Assembly (NCBI RefSeq): GCF_036898095.1
Contig: NC_090731.1
Span: 146,361,582-146,425,581, forward strand
Length of the DNA stretch: 64,000 nt
Direction: 5' to 3'
From: Palaemon carinicauda
Lineage: Eukaryota; Arthropoda; Malacostraca; Decapoda; Palaemonidae
Shown here: piece by piece, positions 11,981 through 22,154 of the stretch
Numbering within the stretch: the first letter of the stretch is position 1
How the letters are laid out: every line of letters begins with the position of its first letter
Position numbers and translations under genes: made by a program
Notes under the pieces: model-generated
What the model was told of the DNA's origin: nothing
What the model saw: the letters and a program-made list of their open reading frames with translations, nothing else
Databases searched by the model: none

Positions 11981-13895
11981 CTGCCCACGTCCTCGGACAG
12001 CAGTAGGTGCCAGATTGACCAACTTCTGGCAGGCCTGGGAGAAGAGGGGTGCAGACCGGGAGTCTGTTTTGTTGCTGAAGGAGGGTTACAAAATTCCTTT
12101 TGTACGAAGACCTCCTTTGGTAAAAGATCCGATAGACCTCTCTCCCAGGTATCGAGAGGAGACAAAGAGACAGGCATTACATCTTCAGGTGTCTCTGTTG
12201 TTGGAAAAGGGGGCGGTGGTGAAAGTCTCGGACCTTCAATCCCCAGGTTTTTACAACCGTCTCTTCCTGGTTCCGAAGAACACAGGAGGTTGGAGGCCAG
12301 TGCTGGATGTCAGTGCTCTCAACGTGTTTGTTGTAAAAACAAAGTTCACGATGGAGACCACCAAATCCGTTTTGGCAGCAGTCAGAGAGGGCGACTGGAT
12401 GGTCTCTCTCGACTTGCAGGATGCGTACTTCCACATTCCGATACATCCAGACTCTCAACATTATCTGAGGTTTGTGTACAGGAATGTGGTGTATCAATTC
12501 CGAGCACTGTGCTTCGGCCTCAGCCCTGCTCCTCTTGTTTTTACGAGGCTCATGCGAAATGTAGCGAAGTTCCTACATTTATCGGGGATCAGAGCCTCCC
12601 TGTATTTGGACGACTGGTTACTCAGAGCATCGTCCCGTCATCGCTGTCTGCAGGACCTACAGTGGACTTTGGATCTTGCGAAAGAGTTGGGCCTCTTGGT
12701 GAACATGGAGAAGTCACAGCTGACTCCCTCCCAGACGATTCTCTATTTGGGGATGGAGATACAGAGTCGAGTTTTTCGGGATTTTCCGTCTGCCAACAGG
12801 ATCGAGCAGGCTTTGCTCAAAGTCTGTCTCGTGCAAGAGAAAAACCGTTGCTCTGTGAGAGACTGGATGAGCCTCCTGGGAACGCTTTCGTCTCTGGAAC
12901 AGTTTATCTCTCTAGGGAGACTCAACCTGCGCCCTCTCCAGTTCCACCTAGACTCCCATTGGAACAAGGAGAAGACTTTAGAGACGGTCTCGATTCCAAT
13001 CTCCGATCCAGTCAAGACTTGCCTAGCTTGGTGGGACAGCAATATAAGACTTCGGGAAGGTCTTTCTCTGGCAGTCAAGAACCCAAACCATGTGTTGTTT
13101 TCAGACGCATCGGATTTGGGTTGGGGGGCGACTCTGGACAATCTGGAATGCTCGGGTCTTTGGTCCGCAGACCAGAGGAGCCTTCACATAAACTGCAAGG
13201 AGCTGTTAGCAGTCCATCTAGCACTAAGGAGTTTCGAGAGTCTGATTCGAAACAAGGTGGTGGAGGTGAATGCAGACAATACCACGGCCTTGGCTTACAT
13301 CTCGAAGCAAGGAGGCACTCTCTCCCACGCTCTTTTCGTCATCGCAAGGGACCTTCTCATTTGGTCAAAAGATCGAAACATCTCGCTTTTGACGAGGTTC
13401 GTCCAAGGGAAGTTGAATGTCTTGGCGGACTGTCTCAGTCGAAGAGGTCAGGTGATTCCTACGGAGTGGACGCTCCACAAGGATGTGTGCGAGAGACTTT
13501 GGATGACTTGGGGTCAACCCACCATCGATCTCTTTGCGACCTCGTTGACAAAAAGGCTCCCGACTTATTGCTCTCCGGTCCCAGATCCAGAGGCGGCCCA
13601 CATAGATGCCTTTCTTCTGGACTGGTCTCACCTGGACGTTTATGCCTTTCCACCTTTCAAGATCCTAAACAAGGTGCTGCAGAAGTTCGCCTCTCACGAA
13701 GGGACCAGGTTGACGTTGGTTGCTCCCCTCTGGCCCGTGAGAGAGTGGTTCACAGAGGTACTTCTATGGCTGGTAGACGTTCCAAGGAGTCTACCTTTGC
13801 GGATGGATCTCTTACGACAGCCTCACGTAAAGAGACTTCATCAAAGCCTCCCCGCGCTTCGTCTAACTGCCTTCAGACTATCGAAAGACCTCTAG
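11838..13895 (+). CDS. Reverse transcriptase-RNase H-methyltransferase-like polyprotein of C1
   Basis: A 685-codon open frame in +1 relative to gag. RT covers about residues 80-330: GGWRPVLDVSALN, DWMVSLDLQDAYFHIPIHP (motif A), FGLSPAPLVF (motif B) and YLDD at 12603-12614 (motif C). RNase H has acidic residues in LFSDASDLGWG, NCKELLAV and NADNTTALAY. A domain with PTIDLFATSL, a DAFLLDW segment and YAFPPF resembles Dam-type N6-adenine methyltransferases known in DIRS elements, but FPPF replaces the usual (D/N)PP(Y/F). The protein copies element RNA into DNA. The start is uncertain: the ATG at 11838 is not conserved in C3, so frameshifting from gag or another start is possible. Confidence 0.85.
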   Translation: MSADLNLTRQRQGLSRLFVAELPVGEALVPIASEARREDLNPPVAESDCPRPRTAVGARLTNFWQAWEKRGADRESVLLLKEGYKIPFVRRPPLVKDPIDLSPRYREETKRQALHLQVSLLLEKGAVVKVSDLQSPGFYNRLFLVPKNTGGWRPVLDVSALNVFVVKTKFTMETTKSVLAAVREGDWMVSLDLQDAYFHIPIHPDSQHYLRFVYRNVVYQFRALCFGLSPAPLVFTRLMRNVAKFLHLSGIRASLYLDDWLLRASSRHRCLQDLQWTLDLAKELGLLVNMEKSQLTPSQTILYLGMEIQSRVFRDFPSANRIEQALLKVCLVQEKNRCSVRDWMSLLGTLSSLEQFISLGRLNLRPLQFHLDSHWNKEKTLETVSIPISDPVKTCLAWWDSNIRLREGLSLAVKNPNHVLFSDASDLGWGATLDNLECSGLWSADQRSLHINCKELLAVHLALRSFESLIRNKVVEVNADNTTALAYISKQGGTLSHALFVIARDLLIWSKDRNISLLTRFVQGKLNVLADCLSRRGQVIPTEWTLHKDVCERLWMTWGQPTIDLFATSLTKRLPTYCSPVPDPEAAHIDAFLLDWSHLDVYAFPPFKILNKVLQKFASHEGTRLTLVAPLWPVREWFTEVLLWLVDVPRSLPLRMDLLRQPHVKRLHQSLPALRLTAFRLSKDL

Positions 13896-14936
13896 AGCTC
13901 GAGGGTTTTCGAAGGAGGCAGCTAGAGCGATCGCGAGGGCTAGAAGATCCTCTACCATCAAGATCTACCAGTCGGAATGGGAGGTATTTAGAGACTGGTG
14001 CTAGTCCTCCTCTATTTCCTCTTCGAGTGCCTCTGTAGCGCAGATTGCGGATTTTCTGCTTTATCTGAGAAACGGTCGCTCCCTCTCTGCATCCACCATT
14101 AAAGGCTACAGAAGCATGTTAGCTTCTGTTTTCAGGCATAGAGGTTTGGATCTTTCGAATAACAAAGATCTCCAAGACCTGCTTAAGTCTTTCGAGACTT
14201 CTAAGGAGCGTCATATTTCAACTCCTGCTTGGAACTTGGACGTGGTCCTACAGTTCCTTATGTCAGACAGGTTTGAACCGTTAAATTCAGCCTCCCTGAA
14301 GGATCTTACCCTCAAGACACTTTTTTTGGTGAGCTTGGCTTCGGCTAAAAGGGTTAGTGAGATACATGCTTTTAGCAAGAACATCGGCTTCTCGGCTAAT
14401 AAAGCAGTATGTTCTCTTCAACTTGGTTTTTTGGCCAAGAATGAACTTCCGTCTCGTCCTTGGCCTAAATCTTTTGAAATCCCTAGTCTTTCTGAGATTG
14501 TAGGTAATGAAGTTGAAAGAGTGCTGTGCCTGTTAGAGCTCTTAAATTTTATTTATCTAGAACTAAACCGCTACGAGATTGTTCAGAGGCTTTATGGTGC
14601 TCCGTTAAAAAGCCCTCTTTGCCCATGTCTAAGAATGCGTTATCTTATTTTATTAGACTTTTAATTCGGGAGGCACATTCTCATTTAAGTGAGAAGGATC
14701 GTAATTTGCTTAAAGTCAAGGCTCATGAAGTTAGAGCGATAGCAACTTCGGTAGCATTTAAGCAAAATAGATCCCTTAAAAGTATTATGGACGCGACCTT
14801 TTGGAGAAGCAAGTCTGTGTTCGCTTCATATTACTTGAAAGATGTCCAGACTCTTTATGAGGACTGCTACACACTGGGACCATTCGTAGCAGCGAGTGCA
14901 GTAGTGGGTGAGGGTTCTACCACTACATTCCCTTAA
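13766..14936 (+). pseudogene. Tyrosine recombinase of C1, broken
   Basis: The start matches the conserved Met in TSMAGRRSK (13766) that also opens the recombinase frame in C2 and C3. A one-base deletion near 13890, a TAG replacing a Lys codon near 14010 and a one-base deletion near 14527 break the chain. The Arg in SAKRVSEIH (about 14350), the HxxR in AHEVRAIA (about 14730) and the Tyr in ASYYLKDV (about 14833) are all still present. The family joins circular element DNA to the target through a covalent phosphotyrosine. It overlaps the RT frame by about 130 bases. C1 would need a recombinase from another copy. Confidence 0.8.
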
Positions 14937-15324
14937 TCCCAATATCCTTTTAATCTACTCTTGAAATTTTTAATCTTGTTTTGGGTTGTACGGGAGACTA
15001 AGAAGTCTTTCGCAATCTTTTTGATTTGGCGGGTGGTCAAAATATTGTTTCTTGAGAGCGGCCAGATTAAGGGTATTGATGAGGTCCTGTTATAGGGGTG
15101 TTCACCCTGGATATAGCAGCTCCTGGGAGTCTTTCAGCATCCTAAGAGGATCGCTGGGCTTCGTGAGGATAGCGGACTAATGAGGCAGAGTAATCATCAA
15201 AGTCAGCTTCCTTACCATGTACCTATACTTAAGTTTGTTTTTTGAATATTTGTCAAAAACTCTTGAGCATATACGCCTTTATTGTTTTAATACTGGTCTC
15301 TACCCACCACCATGGGTGTGAATC
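14937..15324 (+). other. 3' untranslated segment of C1
   Basis: Non-coding segment between the recombinase stop and the internal complementary region. Near-identical sequence follows the recombinase in C2 (56104-56494) and, more divergent, in C3 (49648-50054), so it belongs to the element. Confidence 0.75.
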
Positions 15325-15420
15325 AGCTATTTATATATTCACCGGCTAAGTTTAATATTTAAAAATGATATTTTCATTATAAAATAAATTTTTGAATATA
15401 CTTACCCGGTGAATATATAA
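15325..15420. repeat. Internal complementary region (ICR) of C1
   Basis: Its reverse complement equals the C1 right extremity joined to the left extremity: CACCGGGTAAGTATATTC and T-rich sequence, then AAATATTAAACTTAGCCGG. This is the DIRS1 hallmark, thought to template closure of the circular intermediate. Confidence 0.85.
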
Positions 15421-15464
15421 TATTAAAGGCCCTCCCTTCCTCCCCGATAGAGACCCTACGGACT

Positions 15465-15658
15465 GAGAAGAACTGGTTTGGTTGAGAAGTATATGCGGTA
15501 TCTGGCCGATAGTCGGCGCTGGTGGGCACACCCGACAACCTTCATGGCGATTGCTCGCGAGTTTTTGAAATCTGTCGGCCGTCGGAGACGTCAGCTATTT
15601 ATATATTCACCGGGTAAGTATATTCAAAAATTTATTTTATAATGAAAATATCATTTTT
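15465..15658. repeat. Right inverted terminal repeat of C1
   Basis: Inverted copy of 9024-9190, extended by about 27 bases at the outer end (TATTCAAAAATTTATTTTAT and following). It ends in TTTTT at 15658, immediately followed by the left end of A1. Confidence 0.85.
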
Positions 15659-15830
15659 GTTCCGTAACTGACATTCAAACCACGCTATTTAATAGGGGTT
15701 ATTACTTTCGGCGTAGCTGAAACGACAAGCCATTAGAATTTTAATGAGGGTTTACTACCCCACTTCTAGTTAGCGCTGGGGGGGGGGAGCTCGCTAAACC
15801 CCCCCCCCCCTTCACACGCACCTGTGCTTG
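15658..15830. repeat. Left inverted terminal repeat of A1 with G-run/C-run hairpin
   Basis: Starts TTGTTCCGTAACTG and includes GGCGTAGCTGAAACGAC and GAGGGTTTACTACCCCAC, which are inverted in A2 at 41560-41690. An 11-base G-run and a 12-to-13-base C-run flank GAGCTC (15779-15812), giving strong hairpin or G-quadruplex potential. Confidence 0.75.
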
Positions 15831-15958
15831 AGCTCACTTTGCTCTTGGCTCGGGTGGTGGTCGGACGCATCCGCTCTCACCCTCGCCTCTCTGACAGCCA
15901 TTAATGTCTTTTTGCTTTCTCTCCTACAGGTTTGAGTGTGAAGTTGGCCTCTGCAAAC

Positions 15959-18900
15959 ATGCGCAAATGTCCTGGATTACCCGACCGCCCTTGTGGTACA
16001 TTTTTGTCGGCGGTCGGGACGGACCCTCACACCCTTTGTCCTTACTGTAGGGACCAATGGTGTGATAGTAGTAATAAGTGTAGTGAGTGGTCTACCTCCC
16101 AGTGGGAGAGGTTTTCTCGGCGACGTAAGAAGAAGTCCAGGCAGGATATTTCTCCTTCGAAGATTTCCTTGAAAGGAGAAAATCACAAGGACTCTTCTTC
16201 CGTTGCCCAAACCTCCTCCGAAGCGGCCACTCGATCGGTTTCCTTTCGAGAGACCTCCGAGTGGTAGCGTAGACCGTGGTTCTGTTCCCCAATCTCGGGG
16301 TTCGAGAGATGGCGTTGCCTCCCCTAACGAGGCAGCTCCACCTCTTCCCCCGGGGGAGGATTTAAATGTTGATTTAAATGTAACCAATTTATTCCAGCTT
16401 TGGTCTTCTTTGGGGCTGGAGGGTTCGCCCTCCAAGGAAGCTTTGATTGACATCATCCGATTGGGTGCCGCTGTCAAGCAATCGCCGACTTTGGCAGAGG
16501 TTGATCCTCTGTCTATTGTCGACGTTGTGGTGTCAGAGTTATCCAATGCGGTATCTCCTAATACCTCTGCATCTTCTCACCCTGCAGTAGCTGAAGGCTT
16601 AGTTTCTCCCGTCCCTGCTCAACCTACGAGGGAGAAACTAAGTCCAACAGTCTCTCCTGCCGGTGATTTTATCCCTCGGGGGAGTTCACTCACAAAGACT
16701 TCTCTTCGGAGGACTGCTTAAAGTCAGCTTGCTGATCCAACGGTCCCTAGAGGGTGTATACGTCGCAAGGCTCGACTTCCTCTTCGCCGGGGAGGCCTTC
16801 CTTCACCTTATAAGTTGGTGAAGACACACCTCTTCGGTTCTTCATCGTTGTTGCAGTCCGCCGCAGAGGAGCCTCGTCATCGATCACCGACTGTTCCTGC
16901 TACGACCCTGGACCTCTCTGCGGATCGTTCGCGATCCCCTTCGGTGGAAGGTCATCCTCACGAAGGACACGTCGAGTCCACCCGACAGACCTGCTGTCGC
17001 CGATCCTGGCAGCTGATGCGCTTTATGCGCCAACGAAACCTGTCTTGAAAAGTCAGGCACCGGTCAACAAGGGCGTACGCGCCATCTAGCGCACTTGTCC
17101 CCTACGCGCCATGCTAAGCATGCTCGCCATCGATCTCCTGACCTCATTGAGGTTCCTGAGATAGCACGCCAGCGCTCACCTGCTGCTGCTGTTCCAGAGA
17201 TAGCGCGCCACTGCGCCCCCTCAAGCTACTGTGCGTCATACGCGTCAGTGCTCACCAACACGCCAGTGCTCGCCTGCGTGCCAGCGCTCTCCAACGTGCC
17301 AACGATCTCCTGCGCGCCCACGATCTTCGGATCTGGGTGCGGTAGGGAAGTCTAAGACTTCTCCTACTTGTCAGCGCACGCCCACACGCCAACGCGCCGC
17401 CTGCTTTCTCCTGCGCGCCATCCTTCACCAGCGTGCAATCGCGCCCGTTCACCTACACACGCCTACGAGGATGCGCGCGCCCCCACGCCCATCTCCTACA
17501 GCAGCTACTCACCGCCAGCCTGACATGCGCCCACAAAGGCACCCCAACTTACGCAGTTTCCGGCTGCGCGCCCGCGCGTAAGGGATATCTCCTGCGCGCT
17601 CCCGACGACATCTGGGGTGCACGATCTCTCGCCCGCACGCCCACGGGCCCTCCATCCTGTTCTTGCGCGCGCGAACATTCACCCTCGCGCGCGAGCCCTC
17701 AATCAGCCTCCTGTGCACTCGCCGATGTCTCCTGCGCACGCTTCTACGCGCCCTCGCAATCGCCCTCGCGCGCGCATCAGTAGTCTCTGCGCATGCGCGC
17801 GACCCCGGGTATTCACCATCGTGCGAGTGCCAGCCCGCTCCCCCGCGCAATCGTCAATACCCTCACGCGTGCGAGGCTGCAGAACAACGCACGGCTAGGT
17901 CGCCATCGCCGCATCCCCACCCCCGCATCCCCACCCCCATGCGCAGAACAGTGCGCTCGCTGGTAGGAGGGAAGGTTCCAGAAAGGTCCAGGGACATTTC
18001 TTTTTTTTTCTTTACAGGCGAACCCCCCTATGGAAACTCCTCCCAGGGATTGGTCGATCCCTGTCCCTCCAGAAGGAGTGTGTGACAGCGCAGCCATCAG
18101 CCAGCAGCCTTGGTTTGGGGCACTAATCAGAGCGGTTGTGCAGGCTTTCAATCCTGTTCTCTCTGTATTGGGCCACAAATCCTTGCCTGCGTTTACTCCC
18201 CTGAAGAGTAAAAGAGGAGTTTCAAACGCGGTTACTTCTTCAAGGACTAAGCTGTCTCCTCGTAAGCCTTCGAGGCAGGCCCCCTCCCCCCCCCAGACTT
18301 TTTCTCCCTCCCTTTCGGACGAGGATTATCCGTCCTCAGGGGAGTCACATGAGATGAGACGTTCCCCCATCGCACCAATGAGGGAAACCCCACTTCGCGC
18401 TGAAAAGTCTTCTCGGGCAGGGGCGGAGAAGAGCCTACCTCCGTACCTCCGTCGTTGTTGGAGTCCTGCATCCCTCCCAGGAGGGAGTCGAAGGACTCCG
18501 AAACAGTACCGAAAACCTCGTCAAGACTTAGAACGGAGCTAGCCAGTCACTCGGAGAATGTACGCGAGTCTCCCCAAGAAGAGCCTTTGGGAACTGGAGA
18601 CTTTGCTGCTAGTCCATCCGGAGGAGAGCTACAGGAGTCAGAACATGCATTTTGGCAAGTTCTGACCCTTATGAGGACACTCAATGGGTTTGCTGACCGA
18701 GAGATTCCCTCTCAAGAGGGCAAAGACACGGTCTTGGACCGAGTATTTAGGACTCAAAAACCCTCTAAGGCCAGTGCGGCTTTGCCCTGGTCTCGGGGTT
18801 AAAAATACCAGGGACAAGATCGCGGTCCAGCTCTCTGAGCTAGCCTCCTCCAGCCGATCCAGTGCCGGCAACAAGCTTCTCCCACCTCCTCGGGTTCAGC

Positions 18901-19595
18901 AGAGGAGGTACTTCGAGATCTTAGAGGAGCCTTGTTTAGCTCTTCCCCTTCACCATTCTTTGGAAGAGCTTACCAGGGGAGTCCCTCTTGAGATACACTC
19001 CAACCGGCAGGTCTCATTCTCGGTGACTGAGATCCTTAATTAGGAAAAGGTTGTGAAGTGTGCTATGCAGGCCACTTCGTGGCTGGATATCTGGTTAAGG
19101 ACTTTAGGGATCCTGATACGTTCGAAGGATTTCTCCAAAGAACGTACCAGGAAAGCTATGGAGACCTTTCTACTCTCAGGCACTCGCACGATCGAGTTTC
19201 TGGCCCACCAAGTCTCGAACTTGTGGGCGAACACCATCCTGAAACATCGGGATGCGATGGCTGAGAGGTTCCATCAGAAGGTCCCTAGCACCGAGATAAG
19301 CAGGCTCAGACATTCTTCCGTGGAGGGAATGAACCTGTTTGAGCCTAAAGACGTGGAGCATGCTGCTGAGAGGTGGAGGAAGTCCCACCAAGACTTCCTC
19401 CTACCTAGGGCTTTGACATCCAAGCCCTATAAGCCTCCAGCACCTCAGCAGCCCCGTCCTACCAAGACCATGAAACCGACAACGGCAGCAAAGACAGTGG
19501 TGTCTAAGCCCGTTCTTGTCAAGGACAGGAAAGGCAAGAAGTCCTCCAGGGGAGGGAAGAATCCTAGAGGGAGCAGCCGAGGCTGCAAATGCTAG
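15959..19595 (+). pseudogene. gag-like protein of A1, multiply frameshifted
   Basis: The first ATG of the frame is 15959 (MRKCPGLPDRPC). The N-terminal cluster has Cys pairs around DPHTLCPYC, as in families B and C; the last Cys of the cluster is Trp here. A segment LFQLWSSLGLEG follows near 16390. About 17050-17900 is a very CG-rich, repetitive Arg/Pro coding stretch. The C-terminal conserved region runs from ESEHAFWQVLTLMRTL (about 18630) to a Lys/Gly-rich tail (KGKKSSRGGKNPRG) ending at 19595. At least five frame changes separate these blocks. A polypyrimidine tract ending CTACAG lies just upstream (15910-15929) and could be a 3' splice site. Confidence 0.7.
17050..17900 (+). repeat. CG-rich low-complexity repeats within A1 gag
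   Basis: Degenerate short repeats of CGCCAGCGCTC and CGCGCGCC type over about 850 bases, encoding Arg/Pro/Ser/Thr-rich peptides in several frames. Base composition contrasts sharply with the AT-rich host DNA. Long open frames in other phases and on the minus strand here are compositional. Confidence 0.75.
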
Positions 19596-19639
19596 GATTG
19601 GCAGTCCCCCTGCACGTCCACCAGTGGGGGGTGCCTACA

Positions 19640-21395
19640 AAGTTGCGCAGACAGGTGGCAGCAACTCGGGGCCGATTCTTGGACGATTTCCGTAATCAGT
19701 CAGGGATATCACGTCCCGTTCACAACATCTCTACCTCCCCTGACGACGAATCCAGTGTCAGTGAGCTCCCTTGCCATGGGATCAGCAAGGGGGCAGGCCC
19801 TTCGGGCAGAAGTCCAGACCATGTTGAAGAAGGGCGCTCTCCAAGAGGTCCTCGACGGGTCCCCAGGCTTCTTCAGTCGACTCTTTCTTGTAAAGAAGGC
19901 GTCTGGAGGCTGGAGACCAGTCATCGACACCTCTGCTCTGAACAAGTTTGTCAAGCAAACTCCGTTCAGCATGGAGACCACAGACACGGTCAGACTTGCA
20001 GTGAGACTGTAGGACTTCATGTGTACATTGGATCTGAAGGACGTGTACTTCCAGATCCCAGTCCATCCGTCTTCAAGGAAGTACTTAAGATTCAGCCTAG
20101 ACAACAAGGTGTACCAGTTCAAGGTGCTGTGTTTCGGTCTCTCCACAGCACCACAAGTTTTCACCAGAGTGTTCACCCTAATATCGTCGTGGGCACACAG
20201 GATCGGCATCCGTCTCCTCCATTATCTGGACGACTGGCTGATCCTAGCAGACTCGGAGTCATCCCTTCTTCAACACCGAGACAAACTTCTGGGACTTTGC
20301 CAGGATCTGGGATCATGGTAAATCTCGAGAAGTCCTCTCTGCTTCCCTCTCAAAGACTGGTATACCTAGGCATGAATATAGACACCAATTTCCACAAAGC
20401 CTTCCCATCAGACGACAGGATAGCAAGGCTGAGGGGGGTCGCAAGCCCTTTTCTCAGACGAGAAGAACTTCCAGCCCAATCGTGGTTACGTCTCCTCGGT
20501 CACCTCTCATCTTTGGCTCATCTAGTTCCCAACGGTCGCCTCAGGATGAGATCCCTCCAGTGGCAACTCAAGTCCCGGTGGAATCAAGGTTACGATTCCC
20601 TGGACGTCATGATCCCTATGGGACCTGCGGAACGGACGGACCTCCAGTGGTGGGTGACAGACGAGAACCTACGAAGAGGAGTGGATCTTCTCGTTCTCCC
20701 CCCGGATTTGATGCGGTTTTTGGACGCCTCAAAGAAAGGGTGGGGGCCCACGTTCTGCACCACAGGACCTCAGGCCTCTGGTTAGAATCAGAAAAGTGCC
20801 TCCACATAAATCTTCTAGAGATGAAGGCCGTTTTCTTGGCCCTTCAACAGTTCCAACAATACCTGGCGGGTAACTCTGTGTTGGTGATGAGCGACAAAAC
20901 CACAGTAGTGGCTTACATCAACAAGCAAGGAGGTACCTTTTCGAAGCAGCTATCCCATCTTGCAGTAGAGACACGAGATGGACCGAACTCCACTCGCTTC
21001 CACTATTGGCACGTTTCATTCCGGGCAAGAGGAATATGATCGCCGACAATCTGAGCAGAGCGTCTCAGATAGTGAGTACCGAGTGGTCTTTGGATCATCT
21101 AGTAGCCAACAAAGTCCTGACTTTGTTGGGTTCCCCGACTGTGGATCTGTTGGCGACAGCATTGAATTTCAAGCTTCCGCTATACTGCTCCCCAGTCCCG
21201 GATTCCAAGGCTCTCTGGCAAGATGCCTTCCAACAACGGTGGGACAACATCGACGTGTATGCCTTTCCCCCGTTCTGTCTGATGAGGAGGGTGCTCAACA
21301 AGACCAGAATATCGGTCAATCTTTCAGTGACCCTCATAGCTCCGCTATGGCATCAAGCGGAATGGTTTCCGGACCTTCTGCAATTCTTAACGTAA
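19640..21395 (+). pseudogene. RT / RNase H / methyltransferase-like region of A1
   Basis: RT begins near 19755. SGGWRPVIDTSALNKF, CTLDLKDVYFQIPVHP (motif A), FGLSTAPQVF (motif B) and YLDDWLIL (motif C, about 20225) are clear. A TAG at about 20010 and frame changes near 20325 and 20740 interrupt it. RNase H shows LEMKAVFLAL and a DKTTVVAYIN strand where A2 has DNTTVVAYIN. The methyltransferase-like domain (SPTVDLLATALN, then VYAFPPFCLMRRVL) is in the original RT frame and ends at a mutational stop at 21395. Confidence 0.78.
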
Positions 21396-21429
21396 CTTCC
21401 GAGAGAACTCCCTCCGCGACATGAGCTAC

Positions 21430-21993
21430 TCAGACAACCACATGCCAACATCTTCCACAAAGCCGTAGCTTCACTACGAATTTACGCCTGGAGACTATCC
21501 AGCATCTCGCTGAGAGAGGATTTTCACAACAAGTTGCGATTAGGATATCTGGACATTGCGAAAATCATCCGCATCTGTCTACCAGGCAAAGTGGAAAGTC
21601 TTCTGTGGTTGGTGTCGTGGAAGGGGGGTGTCTCCACTCGATGCCACTATTCCAACAATAGCGGAGTTCCTCGTGTATTTGCGTGGAGAAATGCGCCTTT
21701 CAGTCTCGGCGGTGAAAGGCTATCGCTCAGCCTTAAGTCTAGCCTTCAGGCTCAAAGGAATGGACATTTCTTCCTCGCTGGAACTTTCTCTACTCATACC
21801 TAGTTATGAACTTACCTGCCCTCAGTTGGAAGTGAGACCTCTTCCATGGAACGTGGTTCGAGTTCTCAGGTCTCTTAAGAGACCTCCCTATGAACCATTA
21901 CGCCAGGCCTCAGATCGCCACCTAACTTGGAAGACGGTGTTCCTACTAGCTTTGGCATTGGCCAAGCGAGTCGGTGAACTTCATGGTCTCTCA
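21430..21993 (+). pseudogene. Tyrosine recombinase N-terminal half of A1, truncated
   Basis: Contains ERGFSQQVA, SASVYQAKWKVFCGWCRG, the SAVKGYRSALSLAFRLKG core-binding segment, and ALAKRVGELHGLS with the first catalytic Arg. After that the element breaks off at 21993. The HxxR and Tyr motifs seen in A2 are absent. Frame changes occur near 21480-21560. Confidence 0.72.
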
Positions 21994-22154
21994 TATTTCA
22001 CTCGTTAACCTGAATTATTGCAGTTATCTTGGTGATGTACTATTTTGTTATTGGCTTTCGCTCGTTTGGATTTACTTTTGGATTTTCTTGAACCTCTATC
22101 GGACTTTTGTTATTTTGACCCTTGCTCGTTTGATCTCTCTTCTAAATATTCAAA

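Larger units (their letters stand above)
9024..15658 (+). mobile_element. DIRS1-like retrotransposon C1 (family C), full length, partly inactivated
   Basis: A 6.6-kb element with left terminal repeat 9024-9190, gag, RT/RNase H/methyltransferase-like ORF, tyrosine recombinase, internal complementary region 15325-15420 and right terminal repeat 15465-15658. I count about four mismatches over the roughly 150 aligned terminal bases. Gag has a 62-bp tandem duplication and frameshifts near its start, and the recombinase is broken, but the RT ORF is open. Its right end directly abuts the left end of A1. Confidence 0.88.
15658..21993 (+). mobile_element. DIRS1-like retrotransposon A1 (family A), right end missing
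   Basis: Its left terminal repeat matches, inverted, the right repeat of copy A2 (ending near 41688). Gag, RT, RNase H, methyltransferase-like and recombinase segments follow. At 21993, inside the recombinase, similarity to A2 ends abruptly after TCTCTCATA, and family-B 5' untranslated sequence begins. Stops and frameshifts are frequent. Confidence 0.82.

Noticed and set aside
12290..14038. 582-codon open frame overlapping the C1 RT gene
   Set aside because: Its first 500 codons lie antiphase to a clear RT/RNase H domain and show no domain; kept only as an overprinting question, not as a gene.
17231..18178. Several Arg/Pro-rich frames on both strands
   Set aside because: CG-rich low-complexity gag repeats of A1; openness is compositional.
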